Source of the DNA: Bacteroidales bacterium
Lineage (GTDB): Bacteria; Bacteroidota; Bacteroidia; Bacteroidales; NBLH01
DNA length: 6,116 nt
Assembly: GCA_027083715.1 (NCBI GenBank)
Contig: JALWNR010000189.1
Coordinates: forward strand, 1-6,116
Direction of reading: 5' to 3'
Shown: one piece after another, positions 1 through 4,782 of the stretch
Position numbering within the stretch: the first letter of the stretch is position 1
Layout: each line of letters opens with the position of its first letter
Translations under genes and position numbers: made by a program
The notes under the pieces: generated by a model
The model's database searches: none
Told to the model about the DNA's origin: nothing
What the model saw: the letters and a program-made list of their open reading frames with translations, nothing else

Positions 1-19
1 TTAAAAAAATCCCAATCTC

Positions 20-1144
20 ATGAAAAGAATTAATTCCCTGATGTTTATTCTTATACTTATGTTTACAGAATCTTACGGACAAAATATTGATTTGCTAATT
101 AAAGAAGCAGAACAAGGTGATGCATCGGCGCAGTTTAAACTGGCAAATATCTATTCAAAAGGTGCAGATGTAAAAAAAGATAAAGAAAAAGCCATTTACT
201 GGATGCAAAAGAGTGCCAAAAATAATTATGCAGAGGCTCAATACAATTTGGGGCAAATGTATTACGATGGTGTGGGAGTAGAGCAGGATAAGCAAAAAGC
301 TTTTGAATGGTTTAAAAAAAGTGCTGAAAACGGTTTTGCTGGCGCACAATACAATCTGGGCTTAATGTATTCTGATGGTTTGCTTGTGGATGTAAATAAG
401 GCGGAAGCTGCTAAATGGTATCAAAAAGCTGCCGAACAAGGTCATGCCAAAGCTCAGTTAAATTTAGGGATGTTCTACTATGAAGGTATTGGTGTTGAGC
501 GTGATACAGAAAAGGCAAAAGAGTGGTTTCAAAAAAGTGCGGTGCAGGGAAATGAAAATGCAAAACAAAATCTTGAAATAATTAAGCGGCAGGAAAAAAA
601 CCAATCGCCTGATAAAATTAAGGCATTTAATGAAGCTAAAAAGAAAGCAGAACAAGGTGATGCACCGGCTCAATTACAATTAGGACTAATGTATGCCAAT
701 GGAGAAGGAACCTTACAAGATTCAAAACAAGCCCTGTATTGGATTGAAAAAAGTGTTGCCCAAAATGATGCTCAGGCACAGTTTACCTACGGAATTATGT
801 ATTACACAGGCACTATTGTTTCGATAAATAAACAAAAAGCAGCAGAATTTTTTGAAAAAAGTGCGGCTCAGGGCAATTCGGATGCCCAATTCCAGATAGC
901 TATGATGTATTATTCCGGCGATGGAATTGCAGCTGATAAAAAACACGCAATTGAGTGGTTTAAAAAATGTGCAGCTCAGGGAAATGCCGATGCACAATAT
1001 AATGTGGGTTGGATGTATTTAAAAGGCGAGGGTATTAAAGCAGATATGCATCAGGCGGCAATTTGGATAAAAAAAGCGATGGAAAACGGAAGTGCTAAAG
1101 CAAGGGGAGTTTGGACGCAATATGAGTTGAATAAATATTTATAA
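20..1144 (+). CDS. Sel1-like repeat (SLR/TPR-like) protein, exported
   Basis: This 374-residue protein is built almost wholly of 36-residue Sel1-like repeats, helical hairpins that act as scaffolds for protein-protein contacts. Residues 1-20 look like a Sec signal peptide: Lys2 and Arg3, a hydrophobic run at 7-15, and a likely cut after SYG before Gln21. Full repeats span about 28-63, 64-99, 100-135 and 136-171, then a half repeat to 188. A charged linker (189-207) leads to a second set at 208-243, 244-279, 280-315 and 316-351 with a closing half repeat. Recurring cores are AQYNLGxMYxxG and AxxWFxKSAxxG. AEQGDA recurs exactly 180 residues apart (30 and 210), so the two halves probably arose by internal duplication. 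The ATG at 20 is the only start that includes the signal peptide. No catalytic domain is seen, so its partner is unknown. The repeat family is certain; export is likely. Confidence 0.93.
   Translation: MKRINSLMFILILMFTESYGQNIDLLIKEAEQGDASAQFKLANIYSKGADVKKDKEKAIYWMQKSAKNNYAEAQYNLGQMYYDGVGVEQDKQKAFEWFKKSAENGFAGAQYNLGLMYSDGLLVDVNKAEAAKWYQKAAEQGHAKAQLNLGMFYYEGIGVERDTEKAKEWFQKSAVQGNENAKQNLEIIKRQEKNQSPDKIKAFNEAKKKAEQGDAPAQLQLGLMYANGEGTLQDSKQALYWIEKSVAQNDAQAQFTYGIMYYTGTIVSINKQKAAEFFEKSAAQGNSDAQFQIAMMYYSGDGIAADKKHAIEWFKKCAAQGNADAQYNVGWMYLKGEGIKADMHQAAIWIKKAMENGSAKARGVWTQYELNKYL
105..664 (+). repeat. Direct 20-mer pair marking the internal duplication of the Sel1 gene
   Basis: The 20-mer AAGCAGAACAAGGTGATGCA occurs at 105-124 and again at 645-664, a period of exactly 540 bp (180 codons, five 36-residue repeats). 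The rest of each half has diverged at DNA level. This either marks a block duplication or recent local gene conversion, since the other repeats share only protein-level similarity. Confidence 0.7.
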
Positions 1145-1224
1145 GTTTGATACAATTGTTAGATAATTAGAGATTAGGAAATTCTTTGATTTTCAAATAA
1201 TTATCCAATTATTTGTTTATATAA

Positions 1225-1253
1225 CCGCTAAAAGTTTTATATACTTTTAGCGG
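1225..1253. terminator. Bidirectional hairpin between converging genes
   Basis: CCGCTAAAAG at 1225-1234 is perfectly complementary to CTTTTAGCGG at 1244-1253. One more T-A pair gives an 11-bp stem with a 7-nt loop. It lies 80 bp past the Sel1 stop and 26 bp past the stop of the convergent VWA gene. The arms carry A and T runs that can serve either strand, but neither side has a long clean U tract, so the strength of termination is uncertain. Confidence 0.7.
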
Positions 1254-1279
1254 CTTAAATTTGTTGTTAATAGTGAAAA

Positions 1280-1978
1280 CTAAAATGCCGGCACCGACTT
1301 ACCTGCCGATACCGATGAAATGGATTGCGAAATAAAACCAATCATTTTTTTGATTTCTTCGCCTGAAGTACCGATTTGTGCCAGATGTTCAATACCCATA
1401 TCTTTTTGTGCCTGAGTGAAATTAGCAGCATCACCTATACCAAAAAGTATGGAACTGAACGAGAATAGATTGCGTTCTTCTTTTTTTAAATCCGTAATCA
1501 TTTTTTTTACTACATGTGGAGGTGTTTGTGATGAATTATCCTCGCCGTCGGTAATAACATATAAAATGGTTTTGGTTTCTACACCCGAGTTTTCCAGATT
1601 TTCGCGGTAATCCAAAGCATTTTTTAATCCTGCATAAACGGCATCATAAAGGGCAGTTGCTCCACCTATCTTTTTTGAGAAATCCATTGCTGAGATATTT
1701 TCAACAGGCATAAACCCGTTTACTATATTTATCCGGTCGTTAAACTCAATGATGGATACCAAAAGTTTATCAGCAATATGCGATTTTTGCATGCTTTCGG
1801 TAAACTCATTAAATGCCAGATTCAGCTCTTGCACGTATGACCATACAGATGATGAGACATCAATCAAAAATACGGCATTGATGGTTTCATCCACTTCAAT
1901 TTCATCGGGATTAAAATTTCCGAAATCCAGGTTAAAATTCAAATCGTTGATGTTGATACTTTCATTTATATTTTTCAT
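1280..1978 (-). CDS. von Willebrand factor A (VWA) domain protein, cytoplasmic
   Basis: The protein has 232 residues and is essentially one VWA fold. The metal-ion-dependent adhesion site (MIDAS) looks complete: D40-V-S42-S-S44 after the hydrophobic strand AVFLI, T108 in GGATALYDAV, and D144 in the ITDGEDNSS strand end. The first motif reads DVSSSV where many bacterial members have DxSGSM, but the metal ligands are kept. There is no signal peptide or membrane segment, so it probably acts in the cytoplasm by metal-dependent binding of a partner, as TerY-like proteins do. The first 30 residues are acidic and Asn-rich and look disordered. No MoxR ATPase, tellurium-resistance gene or other usual VWA partner lies nearby. 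ATG at 1978 follows an A-rich leader without a Shine-Dalgarno. The domain is clear; the biological role is unknown. Confidence 0.9.
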   Translation of the reverse strand: MKNINESININDLNFNLDFGNFNPDEIEVDETINAVFLIDVSSSVWSYVQELNLAFNEFTESMQKSHIADKLLVSIIEFNDRINIVNGFMPVENISAMDFSKKIGGATALYDAVYAGLKNALDYRENLENSGVETKTILYVITDGEDNSSQTPPHVVKKMITDLKKEERNLFSFSSILFGIGDAANFTQAQKDMGIEHLAQIGTSGEEIKKMIGFISQSISSVSAGKSVPAF

Positions 1979-2150
1979 GGCTCTGATTTTTTTTTATTAA
2001 ATGAATAGTTTAGAGGTTTAAAATATACTACATGACGTTTGTGCTGTCTCGTAAGCCATTTTCCCATTACCTCATTCTTGCAATTTTCCAAAGTACTATA
2101 AAATAAACTTGTTACAGTGAATGTCCGTTTGACTAACAAATTCAGTTATT

Positions 2151-2957
2151 TTACAATAATGCTTTTGTAGTATCCGAAAAACGAACGCCCATTTGTGTTG
2201 CTTTTTGATAAATCGGGTCGGCAAGGGTTTCAAATCCGGCTACGTTCGACATGGCATCCTGCAGAACAATAAATTTTGCTGCCAGTGCCGGAGCTTCGTC
2301 CAAAACTTGTTTCAGACTGTTTGCTACGCAATGCGATTTTGCCTCTCCCGCCAGATAGATGTTCTGATAGGTTTCCAATGTTTTAATTAATGCCTGATTG
2401 AGCTGTGTTTCCGGTCGTTCAGGATCAGGAATTTGTGCTCTGAAAGCCCCGAAATGTTCTGTGAACGGAAATGTTCCTTTGGCAACCGTTTGATAAAATT
2501 TGCCTTTTACTGTCCAATCAATTATAGCATTCATCAAGGGGGGATAAACAGCTGCACCTTCTGAACCAATCAGGCAGTGCATAGGCCAGATTACATGTGG
2601 ATACTCGCCCTGAGCCTCTAAATCTTTTAAATAATTCAGACAGCGTTTTGGGTCAAAGCGCGGTGTCCATTTTCCTTCTTCCACTTCTTTAGAAGTGATG
2701 ACCGTAAAAGGTGCCGGAAAATTACCGTCTTTATCCATCCAGAAATTCGGATGCGAAATATCATTCGGCTGATGCGAATCAATGGTAATACCGATGAAAT
2801 CAATCTTGTCTTTGTTCTGTTTAAGCCAGAGGGCAAGGCGTTCCATATCTTTTTCGGCTCCATCTACATACAATGAACCTTTGCCTTTTCCGTTGGCATC
2901 TCCCGGGTTGCAAAAATCATTTTGCGGGTCGATAATTAATAATGCATTTTTTTTCAT
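2151..2957 (-). CDS. Nicotinamidase/isochorismatase-family cysteine hydrolase
   Basis: The 268-residue protein carries the PncA-type active site. D10 in LLIIDPQNDF, K160 in VAKGTF and C210 in GEAKSHCVANS form the catalytic triad. The metal ligands are D60, H62 and H69 in the segment beginning IDSHQPND, plus H127 in WPMHC. The metal site and WPxHC motif favour nicotinamidase (nicotinamide to nicotinate plus ammonia, NAD salvage) over isochorismatase. It is longer than typical PncA proteins of about 210 residues: roughly 50 extra residues (about 75-122) lie between the two metal motifs, and the cysteine loop reads GEAKSHC rather than the usual GxATDYC. Substrate could therefore differ. It is cytoplasmic with no signal peptide. 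It lies 75 bp downstream of a 57-residue ORF and follows a Nudix regulator on the same strand, which fits an NAD-linked locus. Fold and mechanism are secure; the exact substrate is inferred. Confidence 0.88.
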   Translation of the reverse strand: MKKNALLIIDPQNDFCNPGDANGKGKGSLYVDGAEKDMERLALWLKQNKDKIDFIGITIDSHQPNDISHPNFWMDKDGNFPAPFTVITSKEVEEGKWTPRFDPKRCLNYLKDLEAQGEYPHVIWPMHCLIGSEGAAVYPPLMNAIIDWTVKGKFYQTVAKGTFPFTEHFGAFRAQIPDPERPETQLNQALIKTLETYQNIYLAGEAKSHCVANSLKQVLDEAPALAAKFIVLQDAMSNVAGFETLADPIYQKATQMGVRFSDTTKALL

Positions 2958-2979
2958 AACTCTAATTTTAATTATTCAG

Positions 2980-3026
2980 TGATATAATGGTTTAATGATA
3001 TAATAATGAGATACAATGATGCAATG
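2980..3026. repeat. Degenerate AATG-rich spacer repeat
   Basis: Between the hydrolase and the small ORF, AATG recurs five times at 2986, 2994, 3005, 3015 and 3023, spaced 8 to 11 bp apart in an otherwise A/T sequence. The same word recurs on the opposite strand at 3265-3293. It looks like a degenerate simple-sequence array; no function is evident. Confidence 0.55.
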
Positions 3027-3032
3027 TGTTTT

Positions 3033-3206
3033 TTACTTACTGAGTGTTTTTTTAATAGCTCCTATAATTCGTAAGGTTTCATTTGTATCATATTTGCGTA
3101 AAGTGTTGTCAATCATTTTATTAGCTTTAAAGTGTGATGGAATCGGTGAACTGCGAAGCACCTCACCGAAGGTAATAATTCGGGTTAAAGTGATATTTTT
3201 GTCCAT
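3033..3206 (-). CDS. Hypothetical 57-residue protein
   Basis: This small ORF reads from ATG at 3206 to TAA at 3033. The product is basic (11 Lys/Arg, 5 Asp/Glu) with no signal peptide, membrane segment, cysteine or recognised domain. It begins MDKNITLTRIITFGEVLRSS and ends in GAIKKTLSK; the C-terminal half (about 27-57) is predicted by eye to be helical. It sits between the Nudix regulator (91 bp upstream) and the hydrolase (75 bp downstream), all on the minus strand, so co-transcription is possible. No TAnnTTTG promoter is visible in front of it. Residues 11-20 are encoded by exactly the 30 nt that recur, non-coding, at 5832-5861, and the ORF lies inside an inverted-repeat pair. It may be a real small gene, a repeat-derived ORF or a remnant. 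I do not recognise it. Confidence 0.5.
   Translation of the reverse strand: MDKNITLTRIITFGEVLRSSPIPSHFKANKMIDNTLRKYDTNETLRIIGAIKKTLSK
3143..3176 (-). repeat. Dispersed repeat, copy 1 (with hairpin)
   Basis: Positions 3147-3176, read on the minus strand, match 5832-5861 of the plus strand at 29 of 30 positions. The shared core is CTTCGGTGA, one variable base, then GTGCTTCGCAGTTCA. This copy also forms a hairpin: TCGGTGA at 3143-3149 pairs with TCACCGA at 3163-3169 (7 bp, 13-nt loop). The second copy has lost that stem. The core is clearly more GC-rich than its surroundings, as expected of an intergenic palindromic repeat. Confidence 0.75.
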
Positions 3207-3297
3207 GGTTAATATTTTTATTTATTGAGTTATTAATCTTTTTTATCTGTATTTATAATTAAATCATTGCATAATTGTAATCATTACATCATTATTT

Positions 3298-3999
3298 TCA
3301 GATTTCAAAATTAAATCCTTTATGCAAGAGCTCTTCATATTTTTGTTTGTCAAATTGGTAAAAACTTGCTGCCTTATGTTGCACGTTTTGTTGTTTTTCG
3401 TCCAATTCAATTAATAAATTCATTTTTTTTATTTTTTTGCGAAAATTTCGCTTGTCCAGTTTAATTTCCAGAATGGCTTCGTACAGATATTGTAATTCGC
3501 TTAGGGTAAATTTTTCCGGTAAAAGTTCAAAGCCGATGGGTTGATACCTTATTTTTCCTTTAATGCGGAGCATTGCCATGCGGAAAATCTTTTCATGATC
3601 AAACGCCAGTGAGGGAATTTTCTTAATGGAAAACCACTGTGCTTTTTTTGCATCATCGCCTGCTGTGGCAGGATGTTCTTTTAAATTCACAAGTGCGTAA
3701 TAGGCAACGGATACCACCCTGCCGCGCGGGTCGCGATGTACATCACTAAATGTGTAAAGCTGCTCAATAAATACATTTTTCAAGCCGGCTTCTTCTTCCA
3801 GTTCGCGCTTAGCTCCTTCTTCGGTGGTTTCGTTCATTTGCACAAATCCGCCCGGGAATGCCCATCTGCCTTTGTAGGGTTCAATACCGCGCTCAATGAG
3901 TAATACTTTTAGTTCCAACCCATCGAAACCAAAAATTACGCAATCGGTAGTTAGTGCCGGACGCGGGTACTCGTAACAATATTTTTTTTCTTTTTCCAT
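3298..3999 (-). CDS. Nudix hydrolase domain plus winged-helix regulator (NrtR/AraR type)
   Basis: The 233-residue protein has an N-terminal Nudix domain (about 12-150) and a C-terminal winged-helix domain (about 155-233), the layout of NrtR-type regulators that sense ADP-ribose or sugars. The Nudix box at 51-73 matches GX5EX7REUXEEXGU fully: G51, E57, R65-E66-L67, E69-E70, G72-L73. Metal-binding glutamates are thus intact, so hydrolysis of ADP-ribose-like substrates is possible. The C-terminal part shows [20 protein letters not shown] and [10 protein letters not shown], typical of the family's DNA-binding region. I chose ATG at 3999: an in-frame upstream ATG at 4053 would lie upstream of the promoter, and its 18 extra residues are hydrophobic and unlike the family. 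A promoter and three palindromic sites directly upstream suggest autoregulation. It may also control the hydrolase downstream on the same strand. Domain calls are firm; ligand and regulon are inferred. Confidence 0.93.
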   Translation of the reverse strand: MEKEKKYCYEYPRPALTTDCVIFGFDGLELKVLLIERGIEPYKGRWAFPGGFVQMNETTEEGAKRELEEEAGLKNVFIEQLYTFSDVHRDPRGRVVSVAYYALVNLKEHPATAGDDAKKAQWFSIKKIPSLAFDHEKIFRMAMLRIKGKIRYQPIGFELLPEKFTLSELQYLYEAILEIKLDKRNFRKKIKKMNLLIELDEKQQNVQHKAASFYQFDKQKYEELLHKGFNFEI

Positions 4000-4008
4000 A
4001 ATTTTAAA

Positions 4009-4023
4009 GTGTAATTTCAACAC
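4009..4023. promoter_or_regulatory. Palindromic operator site 1
   Basis: GTGTAATTTCAACAC is a 15-bp imperfect palindrome (GTGT, 7 nt, ACAC) starting 10 bp upstream of the Nudix regulator's ATG. It overlaps the predicted transcription start, just downstream of the -7 box, where a bound repressor would block initiation. Confidence 0.7.
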
Positions 4024-4054
4024 AAAGATAAGTGTAATTTCAACACAAAGCAAA
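4023..4054 (-). promoter_or_regulatory. Bacteroidota-type promoter of the Nudix regulator
   Basis: On the minus strand, TTTG at 4054-4051 is followed after 20 bp by TATCTTTG at 4030-4023, an exact fit to the TTTG / TAnnTTTG promoter known from Bacteroides. Transcription should start near 4016-4018, giving a leader of about 17-19 nt before ATG 3999. Operator site 2 fills the spacer and site 1 covers the start. Confidence 0.75.
4032..4046. promoter_or_regulatory. Palindromic operator site 2
   Basis: This is a second identical copy of GTGTAATTTCAACAC, lying within the spacer between the -33 and -7 elements. It belongs to a perfect 21-bp direct repeat (4007-4027 and 4030-4050, period 23 bp), which also duplicates the CACAAAG containing part of the -7 box. 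Confidence 0.72.
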
Positions 4055-4061
4055 TTTTCTG

Positions 4062-4076
4062 GTGTATTTTTTACAC
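4062..4076. promoter_or_regulatory. Palindromic operator site 3
   Basis: GTGTATTTTTTACAC keeps both GTGT and ACAC arms and the 7-nt spacing of sites 1 and 2, but its interior differs, so it is not just a duplicated copy. Its centre lies 30 bp upstream of the centre of site 2, on the upstream side of the -33 element. Confidence 0.68.
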
Positions 4077-4254
4077 TTTGCTCAAATGTTTTTTTTATTT
4101 GTATGTTAATCCATTGAAATTTAGCTCTATATAACTTATTGAATCATAAAGATGATGGTAGTATTAAATTTTTAACAAAAAAAAGAGGCATTGTGATTTT
4201 TATAAAAAAAGTAGTCAGTAGCTGTTAATTTCTCAAAACGATTGTCTTAAAATT

Positions 4255-4273
4255 TTTTCAGAATAGCTGAAAA
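4255..4273 (+). other. Small hairpin in the leader region
   Basis: TTTTCAG at 4255-4261 pairs perfectly with CTGAAAA at 4267-4273 around the 5-nt loop AATAG. It is not followed by a U tract, so it is unlikely to be a terminator. It is A/T-rich and could be incidental. Confidence 0.4.
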
Positions 4274-4276
4274 CAT

Positions 4277-4292
4277 CTGTATTACAGTAATA
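4277..4292. promoter_or_regulatory. Overlapping palindromes, candidate protein-binding site
   Basis: CTGTATTACAG (4277-4287) is a perfect palindrome around a central T, and TATTACAGTAATA (4280-4292) is a second perfect palindrome around a central A. The two share eight bases. They lie about 105-120 bp upstream of the RRM gene. A dimeric regulator site is possible; no family can be named. Confidence 0.4.
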
Positions 4293-4360
4293 TATGCTAG
4301 CGTGGCTAAGTATTCAAATAAAAAAGTTGGATTAATTAATTAAGATATTAAATTTTAACG

Positions 4361-4368
4361 TACCTTTA
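4361..4368 (+). promoter_or_regulatory. Weak -7-like box before the RRM gene
   Basis: TACCTTTA matches TAnnTTTG at five of six fixed positions and lies 29 bp before the ATG at 4398. No TTTG sits at the expected 19-21 bp upstream; the nearest TTGG is at 4327-4330, which is too far. This is therefore a tentative promoter call only. Confidence 0.35.
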
Positions 4369-4397
4369 TGTTTTATTAATCTTTTTTTACTTTTATT

Positions 4398-4682
4398 ATG
4401 AATATTTATGTTGGTAATCTTCATTATGGTCTCAGTGAAGATGATTTAAAAAATGTTTTTTTGGAATATGGAGACGTTGACAGTGTAAAAATTATTACAG
4501 ACAAATTTTCAGGCAGAAGCAAAGGCTTTGGCTTTGTGGATATGCCTAACGATGAAGACGCACAGCGTGCAATTGATGAACTGAATGATTCTGATTTAAA
4601 AGGAAGAAATATGAAAGTGAATCAGGCAAGAGCAAAAACAGAGAACGATAATAGGAGAGGATACAACAGCTACAATCGCTGA
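4398..4682 (+). CDS. Small single-RRM RNA-binding protein
   Basis: The 94-residue protein is one RNA recognition motif with a short basic tail. RNP2 is IYVGNL at residues 3-8 and RNP1 is KGFGFVDM at 42-49; the aromatic residues Tyr4, Phe44 and Phe46 that stack on RNA bases are present. The fold ends near residue 78 (KVNQARA), and the tail NRRGYNSYNR is rich in Arg, Asn and Tyr, as in other bacterial Rbp proteins. Such proteins bind single-stranded RNA in the cytoplasm and are often cold- or stress-responsive in cyanobacteria and Bacteroidota. Translation starts at ATG 4398, directly before MNIYVGNL, so the start is fixed by the fold. A long AT-rich leader precedes it and a strong terminator follows 30 bp after the stop, so it is probably a single-gene unit. 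The family is certain; RNA targets are unknown. Confidence 0.95.
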   Translation: MNIYVGNLHYGLSEDDLKNVFLEYGDVDSVKIITDKFSGRSKGFGFVDMPNDEDAQRAIDELNDSDLKGRNMKVNQARAKTENDNRRGYNSYNR

Positions 4683-4712
4683 TAAACCTTAATCAGAAAA
4701 AGATTTTTTATT

Positions 4713-4757
4713 TAGGGTGCAATCTGTTTTTTTATAAGCAGATTACACCCTATTTTT
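4713..4757 (+). terminator. Rho-independent terminator of the RRM gene
   Basis: A 14-position stem pairs 4713-4726 (TAGGGTGCAATCTG) with 4739-4752 (CAGATTACACCCTA) around a 12-nt loop. There is one C/A mismatch inside the stem. It is followed directly by TTTTT at 4753-4757. It starts 30 bp after the RRM stop codon. Confidence 0.85.
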
Positions 4758-4758
4758 G
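4727..4758 (+). promoter_or_regulatory. Promoter of the nucleoid-associated gene, nested in the terminator
   Basis: TATTTTTG at 4751-4758 is an exact TAnnTTTG -7 box, made of the end of the terminator stem and its T tract. The -33 position, 20 bp upstream (4727-4730), reads TTTT rather than TTTG and lies in the terminator loop. A start near 4764 would give a leader of about 18 nt before ATG 4783. The -7 box is convincing, the -33 element weak. Confidence 0.55.
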
Positions 4759-4782
4759 TAGTAAAAATTATTTTCAAAAAAT

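Larger units (their letters stand above)
3004..3286. repeat. Inverted-repeat pair enclosing a 57-codon ORF
   Basis: The left arm at 3004-3026 and the reverse complement of the right arm at 3265-3286 match at 20 of 23 aligned positions with one 1-nt gap. The best core is TACAATGATGCAATG at 3012-3026 against TACAATTATGCAATG (14 of 15). Between them lies only the small ORF at 3033-3206. The arms are AT-rich and similar to local AATG arrays, so chance similarity or a miniature mobile cassette are both possible. No target-site duplication could be established. Confidence 0.5.
4080..4397. other. Gene-free AT-rich region between divergent genes
   Basis: These 318 bp separate the Nudix promoter from the RRM gene and contain no convincing ORF or RNA gene. 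They hold many A and T tracts, a small hairpin (4255-4273), overlapping palindromes (4277-4292), TTAATTAATTAA at about 4332-4343 and a weak promoter-like box at 4361-4368. The length is consistent with a regulated leader for the RNA-binding protein gene, but nothing proves it. Confidence 0.6.

Noticed and set aside
464..997. Cys/Phe-rich minus-strand ORFs opposite the Sel1 gene
   Set aside because: They are antisense shadows created by the Sel1 repeats; they have low-complexity composition and no plausible domain.
2076..2105. A possible promoter for the VWA gene (TACTTTG on the minus strand)
   Set aside because: It has only one base between TA and TTTG, and no TTTG at the proper distance upstream, so it does not meet the consensus.
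3026..3040. GTGTTTTTTACTTAC as a fourth operator upstream of the hydrolase
   Set aside because: It has the GTGT arm but lacks the ACAC arm at the right spacing, and overlaps the end of the small ORF.
3016..3228. A 70-codon plus-strand ORF opposite the 57-residue ORF
   Set aside because: It crosses an inverted-repeat arm and the spacer, and reads as a hydrophobic antisense shadow; the minus-strand ORF matches the local gene direction and has balanced composition.
4000..4053. An 18-codon upstream extension of the Nudix regulator from ATG 4053
   Set aside because: It would start upstream of the predicted promoter and through two operator sites; the added residues are hydrophobic and unlike the family, whereas [17 protein letters not shown] from ATG 3999 is typical.
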